Of a stretch of DNA of 64,000 nucleotides, positions 1 to 11,143 are shown one piece after another. This DNA is from Phoma sp. XZ068 (taxonomy: Eukaryota > Ascomycota > Dothideomycetes > Pleosporales > Didymellaceae): assembly GCA_004835665.1 (NCBI GenBank), contig RBKR01000020.1, positions 744,001-808,000 of the forward strand, written 5' to 3'. The position numbers were made by a program, and so were the translations under genes. The notes under the pieces are model-generated. The model was not told the DNA's origin, did not search any database, and saw only the letters and a list, made by a program, of their open reading frames with translations. Every line of letters begins with the position of its first letter. The stretch's first letter is position 1.

Positions 1-605
1 AAGCCTTTTGAAAAGAAAGGCCTTATGTATAGCAGTGAATAGCACGAGGCCTACGTACGCACTCGTACACCGTATCGCTTAGACCGAGCAACATCTGGAC
101 TCTAAATAATGCTTATCCAAATTGCGTGGTGCAACAAGGCCTGGAGTAAAAGCTAAGCAAATACGCGTATTCGCTTGCGGATACGGAAACGACGGTGACA
201 AGGATCTATAGAGAGGTGCAAAAACACTCCAGTCTCACATTGTGGGATGCGCACCCTCTACATTTTAATATGGCGCCAATCTCTCTATCAAGAGACACGC
301 TCATTAAATCCATACATCCTTCAGGTCATGTTGCTGTGGATCGAAGTTGCTACAGCCTGGTGCTTTTGCAAGTCAGCCTGGAAATAACCATAGACCAGAC
401 CCAACTTACATTTGCGGGTCACACCGAGCTGCTCCATCACTACAATACTCGCAAGGTATTCCAGAACCGCAATAGCTCCTACGAATTGGACGTCCGTTCC
501 TGGCCATGGATCTCCTCTGCAGGCAGGGTGTTTACTCGCAGGATGTACTGCGCCTCGTCCTCGATCTTAAATTGACGATATTACATTCCCGGGTTTAGTG
601 CTCTT
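1..605. other. Left edge, no supported gene
   Basis: A 126-codon open frame lies at 195-575 on the plus strand, but it shows no domain, no signal peptide and no splice partner, so I treat it as chance. The segment is the 3' flank of the minus-strand regulator ending at 606. Nothing else was seen. Confidence 0.5.
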
Positions 606-1863
606 TCAGCCTGGAGTAGGGACATGCTGACTATTTCGAAGCTGCTCTTTCGGCCAGTCCAACCAGCCGCTCCACTCACTGGGTACCAGAGCGTCTGCAA
701 CACGGAATATCTGCTCAGCGACCCCGGCCAAGTACCAATATCTACCGCTACTCCTTTGTATTAGTACAGCATAATGTGCATAGATGATCAGTGAGCCCGG
801 CTGTCGCTCTGATAGCAGTTCAACATATCGATCGCTAACGAAGTGGATCCAAATCTTGAGAAGTGCATCAGAGGGTGGTTCGTGTGACTTCTCTGCTGCC
901 GCGAAAGTTAAAACTAGAATGTGAACTGCGTAGCCGTATGCATCAACGATGTCTGGAGGGTAAAGATGATGAACAGCTTCGGCGAATTTGCGTAGTTGAG
1001 AAAGTTCAGTTTCGACTGGTGGCTCTTGTGTGAGCCAATCGATGCCTTTGATATCTTTGGGCATTAGTTTCTCCAATATGGATGCTCTCATCGCGTCGTA
1101 GAAGTTGGAGACCATTGGTCGAACTCTCCTAGTCAGGAAGATATTGGAAAGGAGTGATTCGAAGGCATGGTCCACATCGTGATTGGGGTCGATGGAACTT
1201 GCGCAGGAGTATGGAAACAAGGCTGCTGCAAACATGAGAACAGCTTTGAAGTTGCTGTCATCGATATCGCGTACCGTAACCTGGAAGTTCGCAAGAGCAG
1301 CATCATGATGTCTGCCTCCTACCAGAGCGTATTCGACGGCCTCTGAACCAGATTCTTGAAGACGGCTTAGATGGAGTGCAGCGAGAGCGAGGATCACGTG
1401 AAGGAGGAAAGGGTATTCGAAGGCAGTCTGGGGTACGATTGTAGCGTAAATCCCATGAGCTTCAAGATCCGCTCCAAGTGTTTGAGCGGTTACAGTCGTG
1501 TAGTGGTGCAGAAGACGCAATTGAAGCACGTTGAGAACCGTAGGATCATGGATCGGTGTGATGGGTAGATCAGGCACGGTTGCTTCGAAAACCCCGCCTT
1601 CTGTTGATGAAGGTGTATACGTCGAAGTAACAGGTAGAGGTGAGCCTGTTGACCCTTCACGACTCTTAGGTGGTCGATATTCGCACGGCGTGCCTTGCTT
1701 CACGCAGTTTGCGCAATTTGGTTGCTGTTCATCGCACTGTAATAATCAATCAGCCTTGCCCGATCCGTGTGGCATGCTTTCCCACCTTGACGTGACGGGC
1801 TTTACAAGGAAGACAGCCGTTCCTCGACTTCTTGTGTGGCTTGCGCGTCTTGACCCTCTCCAT
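606..1863 (-). CDS. Zn2Cys6 transcription factor, UPC2-like
   Basis: Two exons, complement(join(606..1736,1786..1863)), 402 aa; the 49-nt intron 1737-1785 splits the zinc cluster. Splicing restores a complete binuclear cluster with cysteines at residues 17, 20, 27, 34, 37 and 44, preceded by a basic HKKSRNG stretch typical of the sterol-uptake-control (UPC2-like) group. The remainder is the helical fungal-specific regulatory region that ends in a Trp-rich tail (WSGWLDWP). The start at 1863 is the first ATG before the cluster. Role by family: nuclear DNA-binding regulator; target genes are unknown. UPC2-like proteins are a large family and most do not control sterol uptake, so the name marks fold only. 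The nearest gene, the formaldehyde-activating enzyme upstream on the same strand, might or might not be a target. Confidence 0.85.
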
Positions 1864-2696
1864 AGTGGCGTTATCACAGCACAGTCATGTTCATTTCTCA
1901 CTTTGATGAGTACGATAGAGGATTGGTTGGAGCTTTGCGCGACCAGCGCCTGAAGGAAGGTGCCGGTTCCGGCACTAATCTTGCGCCACTGCCGATCCGG
2001 TGTTTCCCCGGATGCGATTAACTTTCTGCTTGCTACAAGAATATTGGGACTGTGAGCATACATTAGTGATGCAAGCACTTATATTGTAGAGCAATCCGGA
2101 TGCAGCAGCAACTGATTCCTTTACATGTCTAAGACTAGGAGCCTGAGTGATTTATATGTACAAGTATATATGTAAGGGTGCGGTCTTTTATAGTTGGCCA
2201 TCGTCTCTCAGCCATATTAAAGCTTGATCAAAACGAATACAGGCTTAATCTGACTAACTCCCGTGTTTTAATTATGTAGCCTTTCTGTGGCTGGCTTTCT
2301 CGGCAACATGAACAGTCAGGTTTTTGAGGTGCTCTGGTTCGCTTGTGAGTGGCGCAAGGTCCTCAAACATCAACCAATCTTCAACGCCTTGGATTCGCCT
2401 GCAAGTGGAAGCAGCTGTAAAACTGTGAACGTACCGTCTGCTGTTGACGGCTTCGTCGAATCTCTTCGTGAGATGGGCCGCTCTTTGACACTCGCTCGGT
2501 TCCCTCGGACGGAGAGCGCCGGCTAACAGGGTGCTCAAACATGTCAATATAAAGGCAATCGGCCCTCCCCGAGCATCAAGCGTCTTTTTGGCATTTGCTG
2601 GCAACATTTGTTCACGTAAAATTGCGATGAAAATCAATTTGATCATGGTCTTCAATAGACATGGCCTTCATTCCACTTTCGTTACTGCTAACAAAT
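1864..2696. other. Intergenic, promoter side of the UPC2-like factor
   Basis: No gene is supported. A minus-strand open frame at 2272-2655 (127 aa) begins with a hydrophobic stretch but then has no recognisable domain; it starts about 40 bp past the stop of the next gene, so it may only be that gene's 3' flank. Confidence 0.4.
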
Positions 2697-3272
2697 CTAT
2701 AGCTTCGCCGGTAGCTTTCCGCTCTTCTGGCCCGTATATGTGGCAATAAGATCCATCAACGCCGGGCTCAACACATCGTACGACTCAAGACCCTCTTTCT
2801 TGAACTTCTGGCGGACTTCATCCATACCCTTAGGGTGGAACCCCTGCTCGATGATGCTGGAGACGAATGCCGCGAACTGAGGCTCCTGCCACCCCTTGGT
2901 GTCGCTCAGCTCTGTATGCACGAAATCCAGTCCCTTGAATGGATGGTCGTTAACAATGCGACCGTACAAATGAACACCGCACTCTTTGCATGCATTGCGC
3001 TGGATGGCGGCGGTTTCGTCGACAATGTGGAGCTTGTTGGCGTTGGCGGTTACGTTGACTTTGTCCGCGGGAAGGACGCCAACGACTGAAAAGAGTGCAC
3101 CGGAAGGTTTCCAGCACTTTGAGCAACCGCAGGCGTGGTTGTGAGCGACGTTGGATCCAAGCGTCACTTCGACTTTGTTACTTGGGCAGTGGCAATACAG
3201 CTTTCCGCCGGATTTATTGGCATCGCCCTTGGAAATTCCAGAGTCCACAAAAGGGTGAAGGGAAGGTGCCAT
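2697..3272 (-). CDS. gfa: Glutathione-dependent formaldehyde-activating enzyme (Gfa)
   Basis: Single exon, 191 aa, the usual length for fungal Gfa. The start at 3272 (MAPSLHPF) is chosen over an in-frame ATG at 3344 because it matches the normal N-terminus of the family; the longer frame adds 24 residues. Zinc-ligand cysteines of the GFA fold are present at about residues 27/29 (CHC), 48/50/53 (CGCSKC) and 95/98 (CKEC). By family, Gfa promotes condensation of formaldehyde with glutathione to S-hydroxymethylglutathione, the substrate of the class III alcohol dehydrogenase in formaldehyde detoxification; it is cytosolic. The corresponding dehydrogenase is not in this window. Confidence 0.9.
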   Translation of the reverse strand: MAPSLHPFVDSGISKGDANKSGGKLYCHCPSNKVEVTLGSNVAHNHACGCSKCWKPSGALFSVVGVLPADKVNVTANANKLHIVDETAAIQRNACKECGVHLYGRIVNDHPFKGLDFVHTELSDTKGWQEPQFAAFVSSIIEQGFHPKGMDEVRQKFKKEGLESYDVLSPALMDLIATYTGQKSGKLPAKL

Positions 3273-3983
3273 GGTGAGTGAGAATGGAAGGTAATTACTG
3301 ATGTTACTTAGAGTGGTTTTCAATGTGGCAGAGATCGAAGTCATGTTAGCACGTTGATGGCTACAACGCGCAATTTATACACCTGCGGTTCCGCATGCCG
3401 AGTCGCATTACGCTCCCTTCAGCCCGAGTACCCACCAGGCTACTACGGGAACCAATGGTAGGTTAGAAGAAGAGAAGGAAGAGCCTGAAGGATGGCGCAA
3501 TTTCCTGCTTAGATCTGGGGCTTGTAGTCCGAGAAAGATGGGGAACGATAAGTGAGTTTCGATTCCCCATTTGGACAGCGAACCCCGCGGTGTAACTCGG
3601 AGCCGCATGGAGAAAACACGGGACTTATTGTGCGATTTGTCAATTCATGAGCGTTCAACATCTCGCAAAAGGCGTTTCTATTTTCTTCTTGTATACTGAC
3701 GCGCTGATAACAAAGATGACAGTAATGCATTGAAGACACTGTAATCGCGGGACGGAGAGCCGACGGTTCACCCGAGCAAGATGCGAGGCAGGCGCTACGG
3801 ATGACATTCCGATTTCGGGATCTGCACAGCACCTACGAGTTTGTGGAGGGTGCGAACCTCACTTGGCGTACACGTATTCATTGATGCAAAACTGGAAACA
3901 ATAGTCTTCTCGGCATTTCTCAATCATACTATCTGCAAGAAACTCAACACCACTGCGACTCAATCGAAGTTATCTCCAAACTC
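3273..3983. other. Intergenic between gfa promoter and MFS 3' end
   Basis: Holds the promoter of the minus-strand gfa gene and the 3' flank of the minus-strand MFS gene. Open frames at 3408-3608 and 3509-3832 are short and have no domain. Confidence 0.5.
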
Positions 3984-5747
3984 TTAGTATGCGTACGCGA
4001 CCTGGTGCTCGCTCTCGGTACGTCTCATCTTGCGATTCTGGGCAATGAGCCAGAATCGCATGATCCAAACACACAAAATGCTTCCTGCAGCGAACCCAAT
4101 CATGGACGAAAAGCCGATATTGTACTTTGGTCCGTCGCTCTTTGGCCACAGGTAGGCGCAGTAGATGTACGCTGCATTCGCTGTAACATTGACGAGACTG
4201 TATGCCACAGCCTTCTTCTCAGGAGTTTGAGACAGTGTGGCACTGACCCAGCCTAAGATGACCGATCCTACAGAGTAAGCGCCCGTGGCATACAAGAAGG
4301 TAGCTGTATAGCGAACCGCAGTGTTCTCGGTCGCCACGGACATGACGAAGCCAACGACTGCAAGTCCAAGACCACCGGTAATATGCCAGGAGCGCTCATT
4401 GAAGTGGCCGGAGCTCCATGCAAAGGGTATACCGAGTATTCCAGATACGAAATACGGCGGCGCGGTGAGGAGCAGTGCTGTAGTGCGAGACTTGAAGCCA
4501 AGGCTGGCGGCGACTGTCAGTAAACGTACAGCAGTTAAGCGGGACTAATCCTTACCTTGAAATGATGGTTGGAAAAAAATTGTTGAAAGTGACTGCGGAA
4601 ATGTGCAGGTTCTGCATAAGGCAGAAAAGCCAAGTCCTCGGGTCGGCACAAGCTTGCTTGAGACCTTCCCAGGTTGTGCCGCGTTCTTTGGCGCCAACCG
4701 TGTCACGGCGAATACGGGCAACGGCGAGATCTCTCTCCTCTTGTGTGAGCCAGCGGGTAACAGATGGACTGTCGCAAGGTTAACAAATGGAGTCTTTCGG
4801 GGTTCAAAGGAACGAGACATACTCATCAGGAAGTAGCCAGAAGCCGAAGAGAGCAACCCCAAATGTGACAGCGCCCTCGATGATAAAAAGCCATCTCCAC
4901 TTTAAGACGGTTAGTAAGCTTTATCAACGACTGGTACGGGGGACTTACTCCAGCGATACCATGAGCACCGTCAAGAGTTGCAAAGACTGCCGCTGCGATC
5001 AGACCGGAGCAAGCAGTACTCACGACCTGGCCAGTGTATAGCCAAGCAATGCGGGTGGCAAGCTCTTTTCGTGTGTAAAAGATGGAGAGGATGTAAAGAG
5101 CACCTGGATAGTAAGGTGCTTCGACAAAGCCAAGCCTGACGAAAGACAGGTTAGCCAAGATCTCCGAAGAGCCGGTAAAAGTGCACCCACATGAATCGTG
5201 TAGCTACGAGACCGCCGTAATTTTGGACGAGTGCGGTACAAGCTGATACTGTAGCCCAACCCAACATACAAGCCGACAGATAGATTGAAGGCCTTGTTTT
5301 AGTCAAGAACATGTTTGATGGAACTACGTTGCACGTTAGGAGATAAAATGGTTGCCAGGAAGACGGGATTGCATACCCTGCATGAGTAGATAACCAACAA
5401 ATAGAATACTGATAGCAGTATTGTATTCCACACCCTTCAAGTTCAAGTCTTCTTCAAGCGAGTTGAGTCGGGCTTGAGGCAATGCATTACGATCGAGGTA
5501 GTTGAGAAAGTACATCGCCCATAGAATCGGCTGTTATGTTTGAGCTTTGCGCGATTGGAAGTCCTGTTACACTCACCATGATTCGAAGGTCAAGCTTGCG
5601 GACAAGCGCAATCTCTGCAGGGTCCGTCTTCTTCGAGGCGCCGGAGTAGTCGCCAGTCTCCATGGCAGCAAGGCCGTGTTCTTTGGACAACGATGCTACT
5701 TCGACACGCTCATCGACAGCTCCAGTGTCTTTCATGTCGTGACCCAT
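3984..5747 (-). CDS. MFS anion:cation symporter (Dal5/allantoate permease type)
   Basis: Seven exons, introns 4504-4555, 4769-4822, 4900-4948, 5136-5190, 5324-5376 and 5531-5576; 484 aa. The spliced product has the layout of the ACS family: a short cytoplasmic N-terminus, then KLDLRIMPILWAMYFLNYLDR opening helix 1, an RFMLGFVEAPYYPGALY segment in helix 4, a GWRWLFIIEG segment in helix 6, the central loop containing TQEERDLAVARIRRD, and six more helices. By family it is a plasma-membrane proton symporter for organic anions such as allantoate, pantothenate, nicotinate or other carboxylates; the substrate cannot be read from sequence. The ATG at 5747 is the first in frame. It lies 443 bp from a Zn2Cys6 regulator on the same strand, which stands head-to-head with a lyase, suggesting uptake of the lyase's substrate or a precursor (inference). 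Confidence 0.88.
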
Positions 5748-6190
5748 TGTGGGGTGTAACAAACTCAGAATGACGGTGAGATATAGGAATCGAGCTGCGT
5801 AGAAGTCAAGGAGGAAAGATTGTTGTGTGATATGTCTGACAACAATGTGCAGACCGTCGCCTTTTAACTTTGCATTTTGAAGACGGTTGACTGTGGGGTT
5901 GCGGAGATAGTAATCCTGGGGTATGGAGTGATGACAGGCGTTGGTACCTTTTCGGCGGAAGCGATTTCGGGCCAGGCCCTTATTCCGGTCCAGCGAACGC
6001 CACTCCTACAACTGGCGCCGGGACATGGGCGGGTTGGTTGATTAATCCGACATCGACGGAGGCTTTGACAGCACAGTAATATTCGCGTATGATTATTGCG
6101 GGTCTGCTCCGATGGTCGTAGAACATGGAGGCAGATAAGCCTTAAGAAGCAAGCCATCACAAATTGCAGCAAGGAGATCGGAAGCCATAA
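5748..6190. other. Intergenic, MFS promoter region
   Basis: Upstream region of the MFS permease and 3' flank of the Zn2Cys6 regulator. No gene seen; the 5864-6172 minus frame has no domain. Confidence 0.5.
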
Positions 6191-8540
6191 TCAATCGAAT
6201 GTCGGTATGAAGTTGAAGAGGCTATCGAAATCTCCGAATTGATTGAGACTCTCCAGGGCGGTTGTGCTCCACATATCCACTTGTGCATCTGAAGCAGAAG
6301 GCTCCAAACCCATGGTCGGCGTGAGACCAGGCTCTACGCCGATGGTAGTGAAGCCGTACTCGGGCGCTTGACAGTCGTCCAGAGTACCTTGCAGCCTAGC
6401 CAGCGTCCCCGCCAAAATCAAAAGTGGCGGGAGGCCCTCGCTCGTAGTGTCTTGGTCATAAGCAGGTGCAAGATCCTCCAGCAGAGTGACACTGTGGTAT
6501 AACGTGTCCCGGTTCTGACTACTCGTTGAACATGTAGGTTGGCCTTCTGCAGGAGCATGGCACTGATTGAAGATTTGAATTAGACCACACTGGAAGATGA
6601 TGCTGGGTCCGCATGGTGACAGAACACTGACTCGCTGGTCTAATGCATCGTCATCCAACAGTCCAATAACCGTTACAGATGACAACAGACACCTCTCAAG
6701 ACTATCTCGAAACTGCGAAGTCGATCCATCGAAAGTTAGACCAGGCAGATGTATCAACATCCTCGTAATGTTGGCCACCAACTCGAGCCATGGGACTATG
6801 AGGACGTTCTCATCAAAGACTTTATCTTTCTTTCGCCTATGCATACTATCACCAAGATCGAACCGGCCCACATGCGGATGCTTGTTGAGTTCTGAGGCCC
6901 ATACTCGTAGATCTAGGTCCAGCTGCTTGATTTTGTCTGCGCCCCCACGGCGGTCGGTTGTTGTGTAAAGCTGTGCAAGCATACGGGACAGAATCCTCGT
7001 CAGTTTGACGTAGTGGCAGAAAATCGACACTGGCGTCGGTTCTCCTGGCAATGGGTGCGATAGTTGCGCTGATGCTGTATCTTGCAAGATGCAGTCGACG
7101 GGAAGGTCGTTGTCAACGTCGGCATCACCGATCAGTTGCGGCAAACCATGAACGACAGCTGTCAATCTGTGAGGACGTCAGCATTCCCAGGTAGACAGTG
7201 AGACAGAAACACGGACTTGTCAAACGCGTAGACAGACCACCAAAGTCTTTTTCTCCATTCTACTTCTCCAGCTGCAAACTTAAAGCGTCGGGCGTGGCGG
7301 TGCAAGCCCAGCGATTGAGCCATTTGGACCATCACTCCATTTAGTGGAATCATCCATTGGCGCTTGCCACTCCTCTGAACATAAAGTGAGAACAGTACAA
7401 GTGCTTGAAGACTCCAAACATCAACTTTTGTCGATAGTAGGCGGTGAATATGGCAAACGAGCTGTACCATTGGATCTTGGATTCGTAGCGGTGGGTGACT
7501 GGCCATGTCTACTTCTGCTTCGGGTGATTTGTTGATCAAGACCGTCAGTAAAATTGTCTGTAAGGTTGCGTAGTCCTCGGTCTGCAGCGTGTACATAGTA
7601 GGTAAATCCACGAGCAAATGGCGTGCACGCTCTAGTATCTGTTCTCGTAGTATCGCAGGGCAGAACCCGGACCAGTATGTCTCGAAGAGATGGAGGTGCC
7701 GTGCAACGTCTTCTAGAGTCACTCCGAGGGCATTGCGTGCATCTTGCACAGTATGCAGTCTCGTCTCCACATCCATCTGGTACAACATTGATGCATCACG
7801 ACTGGGCTGTAACAAGTAACTCTTGTAGCACATCTCCGGAAAAGGTTCAATCGTCGGCAACTTGGCACGGCAGATGTCTTCAACTGAAAGTACGAAATGC
7901 ACACCCGTCGTCGAGCCTGCAAATCGTCCGATGTCTGCATCATCGCGTACCAATCTGCCCATGTGCTTTACCACAAATGCATTACGGTCAAGCGTAGTAG
8001 ATTCGGAGCCACTTGAAATAGATGTCAGGTGGTTTTCAGTACGTTTTTTCTTGCGTGTTGGTCCGTAGGAAGCGCGATTCAGCTGGTCTTGAAGAACTTG
8101 TTTCGCCTGGCTTTCAGCTTGGAGTCGCTTCCTGAGCTCGGTATTCTCGTCTTCCAAACGCTTGACAGCATCAGCTTCTGAGGATGAAAAGCTAGCTTAG
8201 GTCAGTTCAAACCCCTTTCAGCCATCACCAGACTCTTTAGCGTACCCTCGAGCTTTCGTTTTGCGACGCAGCTTCGTGGAGGCTATGCATCGGGCGCTTG
8301 CTGCAGAGCACTTGTCGCACTGGAGTAAACTCAGCTGAGATCTAGGTGAGCACAGCTATGGGTCTCACAGGGATTGAGCCACTGCATTTAATCTTTTTCC
8401 TGCGATCTATATGAGCATCGTGGTGATTAGACGTGTCAAAAAGATGCATACAATCGGCATCTATCACAAACTTGACCCAGTCCAGTGGGTACCTCCCCAG
8501 ACTCAATCGGTCCGCCTGCAGGAGAATTGGTGTCGCTCAT
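6191..8540 (-). CDS. Zn2Cys6 transcription factor with fungal_trans domain
   Basis: Five exons, complement(join(6191..7166,7217..8177,8229..8319,8369..8399,8452..8540)), 715 aa. The zinc cluster is cut by two introns: Cys25 and Cys28 in exon 1, Cys35 in the 31-nt exon 2, Cys41/44/51 in exon 3. It is followed by a basic linker (KLRRKTKARG) and a heptad-rich coiled coil (KRLEDENTELRKRLQAE), the usual dimerisation element. The middle carries the fungal-specific regulatory domain, including a RKRLWWSVYAFDKL motif that is rebuilt only when intron 7167-7216 (donor GTCCGT) is removed. Nuclear activator or repressor by family. It shares a 452-bp intergenic region with the divergent lyase gene and precedes the MFS permease, so it is the obvious candidate pathway regulator of that trio. 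Confidence 0.87.
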
Positions 8541-8992
8541 TTCGGGAAGACATCGAGATGATGTGACAGGTCATGTGTCGCGGCATTCGACCTTCGAGAG
8601 GTGTGGGCACAGGCGCGCCTCTTGACGCAAGTATGACTAAGCTGGCACTCGCACTCGTTCCTCCAGCTCGATCCCTCTTCCATCGAGGAGAAGCAATAAT
8701 TGCGCCATCCCGGAAGCTCGGCAGGAAGGCTCTGTCCATCTCTCACTCCACTGACTGGACCGCGGCGCACAACTTGCGACGCGGGGCAAATGTCAGAGCT
8801 TCTCGGAATAAGCAGCTATTCCGGCGTACAACTTAGGCCCGCGATACCGTTCAATGGATCGGCAACCGGTGGATAGACAGATAGAAAAGGAACCCGCCTT
8901 TGCAAGATGTTCCTTTGCTACTCTAGACTGCATTCGTCCTTTGACACATCGAGATTCTGCCTTCACCAAAGAATCACTTGCAACAGCCTACC
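8541..8992. promoter_or_regulatory. Shared divergent promoter of regulator and lyase
   Basis: The 452 bp between the ATG of the minus-strand Zn2Cys6 regulator (8540) and the ATG of the plus-strand lyase (8993) must hold both promoters. It contains several CGG/CCG triplets, the half-sites normally read by Zn2Cys6 proteins. Co-regulation is an inference from the layout. Confidence 0.5.
8710..8721. promoter_or_regulatory. Candidate Zn2Cys6 site CCG-N6-CGG
   Basis: CCG at 8710-8712 and CGG at 8719-8721 form an everted pair of half-sites with a six-base spacer, roughly midway in the divergent promoter. Zn2Cys6 dimers recognise paired CGG triplets with protein-specific spacing. Such pairs also occur by chance, so this is only a candidate. 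Confidence 0.22.
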
Positions 8993-10539
8993 ATGAATTG
9001 CTCAGCCATCGACTCCCGTATCTTCAGGAATCTTTTTGGAACGCAAGAGATACGAGAGGTCTTCAGCGATGAGGCCTATGTTCAATGCATGATCGATGCA
9101 GAAGCTGGGCTTGCTCGAGCTGAGTCCAAGACGAAAACCATCCCTGAGAATGTAGGGAACGACCTAACCCGGCATCTTGCAACAGTCAAGATTGAGTATG
9201 AGACCCATAGATGTTTGTGGTTAATACGGTAATGCTGACCCATTTCTCAGCTATGAAAGACTCGCAGCTGAGACAGACATCGTTGGATATCCTGTATTTC
9301 CCTTGATCTCACAACTCGTGGAGCAAGTTCCGGAAGATCTGGCAAAGTACATTCACTGGGGCGCCACCACACAAGATATAATGGACAATGCGTCGGTTTT
9401 GCAGATGCGCAAAGGCCTGGACATTGTCAAGAGACAATTGTATGAACTCATTAGCCATCTTCGCGTACTCTCCGAGAAGTATCGCGACACGTAAGTGGTC
9501 GTACCTACACAACGTTGATTCCTATACTAAGCCATACAGACCAATGGCTGGACGTACGCACCTTCAACACGCACTTCCATGCACGTTCGGCTACAAATGC
9601 GCAGTCTACCTCTCAGGCCTGGTCCGGCATGCCGAAAGGCTATCAGAGATAGAACAGCGCTGCCTTCTTGTGCAATTTGGTGGCGCTGCCGGGACTCTAG
9701 CATCTCTCGGAAACGATGATACCGGGCTGCGCGTACGGGCGCAGCTTGCTGTCGAACTGGGTTTGCAAGACCCACCCATTACCTGGCACGTTATACGCGA
9801 CAATATTGCCGAAATCCTGAACTTCCTTGCTCTGGTCGGTGGTTCCCTGGGCAAGATTGCATACGATATCATCATTATGTCCTCGAACGAGCTCGGCGAA
9901 GTCTCCGAACCCTTTGTGCCTCATCGGGGAGCAAGCTCGACCATGCCGCAGAAGCGTAACCCGATCTCGAGCGAAGTCGTTCTTGCCGCATCAAAGCTAC
10001 TGAGAGCCAATGCCAGCCTAGGGCTCGACGCAATGGTCGTGGACTTTGAGCGTGCATCTGGGCCCTGGCATCTCGAGTGGGTTGCCATTCCAGAAGCCTT
10101 TGTCCTTGCTGTGGGCTCCCTGCACCAGACGAACTTCGCTCTCAGTGGACTCGTTGTCAACACAGATTCAATGTACAAAGTCCTTTGCTCCACAAAAGGA
10201 CTGATCGTGGGTGAAGCAGTGATGATGGGTCTTGCGCCATACATTGGAAGGCAACCAGCTCATGATGTTGTGTACGAGGCGTGTAAGACCGCCATTGAGG
10301 AGTCCAAGCTGTTACTGGATGTGTTGGCAAGCAATAGCGAAGTTACAGCGAAGGTCACCAAAGAGCAGCTTGAACGCCTTTGCGACCCTCTCAACTACCT
10401 GGGCGCCAGTCAGGCAATGGTGGATGACATGCTACGGATCTCCGCACTCACTGGAAGAAGCACTAAGAAGCTGGAAGGACTCAATGGTACAATCACTCCA
10501 CCGGCGGATCACGATAACACAGGAACATTATCTGTGTAG
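8993..10539 (+). CDS. Fumarase/aspartase-superfamily lyase (PcaB/ADSL-like)
   Basis: Three exons, join(8993..9195,9251..9490,9540..10539), 480 aa. The superfamily signature SSTMPQKRNP sits at about residues 280-289; this flexible loop carries the catalytic serine. Other conserved blocks are GATTQDIMD (105-113) and GRTHLQHA (about 152-159). The family includes adenylosuccinate lyase, argininosuccinate lyase, aspartase and bacterial 3-carboxy-cis,cis-muconate cycloisomerase (PcaB); the GATTQD and SSTMPQKRNP forms look most like the PcaB/adenylosuccinate-lyase branch. It is probably not the housekeeping purine enzyme, because it is clustered with a regulator and a permease. The reaction is likely elimination of, or ring closure on, a dicarboxylate or succinyl compound. 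Start chosen at the first ATG in frame. Confidence 0.85.
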
Positions 10540-10579
10540 ATGTAGATTAGAAAATATTTCAGTAGTATTTACAGCGTAA

Positions 10580-10585
10580 AATAAA
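10580..10585 (+). terminator. Possible polyadenylation signal of the lyase gene
   Basis: AATAAA occurs 41 bp after the lyase stop, in the 77-bp gap between this gene and the convergent LysM gene (stop at 10617). Overlapping 3' ends are therefore likely. Confidence 0.4.
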
Positions 10586-10616
10586 AATTGAAGCCCCTCT
10601 GATTCCTCTTCGCCAA

Positions 10617-11143
10617 TCATCTCAATTCCGATCCCTCTTTACTTTCTTCTGGCTCAATTCCTTTGGTGGTTGTGGTTTCTGGACAGTCGTACTCGCCTTT
10701 TTGCGGATCAAAGGTACAAGTTGGTGGGTCCGGGCAGACATATTCACCTTTCTTAGGGTCGAAAGTGCAAATCGGCGGCTCCGGTGACGTGGTGCCAGAA
10801 GAAGATGCCGCCCCTGTCTTTATTAGTTTCTGGCCGAGGCGCGCAATAGGATATGCTCACCTCCTTTAGGACCCTCGACCTCGACCACACAGTAGCTGAA
10901 GCCGGGCTCAAACACGCAATCGTCGGCGTTCAAACTCGGATTCAACTTTAGCAGCTCTCCTATATCTACGCTGAACTTATCAGCGATGGCTTCGCAGTGG
11001 TTTTGCATCATCCAGGGTATCGCCACATTGTCGTGTGACTGGTCGATGATTGCAGGACTGAAGTGATTGTAGTAGTGGTAGCAGTTGGGGGCCGTGCCAG
11101 AGGCTAGAGGCAGTTGAGGCGCTACTCCAAATGTGCTAGTCAT
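10617..11143 (-). CDS. LysM-domain protein, apparently 5'-truncated
   Basis: Two exons, complement(join(10617..10813,10861..11143)), 159 aa. One LysM-like unit spans roughly residues 21-70, with Cys-Tyr at its start, a CEAIADKFSV core, LLKLNPSL, and a closing GFSYCV. LysM modules bind chitin and related GlcNAc polymers. After splicing, the C-terminus carries two copies of a 14-residue Cys unit of form CTFDPxKGEYxCP, then a Thr/Glu-rich tail. Oddity: there is no signal peptide, and the N-terminus (GVAPQLPLASGTAPNC) looks like the linker between two LysM units rather than a mature N-terminus. No upstream ATG or exon with a signal peptide was found, so the gene may have lost its 5' half. Confidence 0.6.

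Noticed and set aside
195..575. 126-codon plus-strand ORF at the left edge
   Set aside because: No domain, no signal peptide, no splice partners; likely chance.
2272..2655. 127-aa minus-strand ORF with a hydrophobic start
   Set aside because: No recognisable domain after the first 15 residues; lies in the 3' flank of gfa. Transcript evidence would be needed.
4504..4511. Acceptor CAG directly after GTTTACTGA in the last intron of the MFS permease
   Set aside because: It gives the wrong frame; the next AG (GCCGCCAG at 4504) restores ISSLGFKSRTTALLL.
8240..8245. Donor GTACGC in exon 3 of the Zn2Cys6 regulator
   Set aside because: It leads to a stop when joined to the only good acceptor; the later donor GTGATG keeps frame into the coiled coil.
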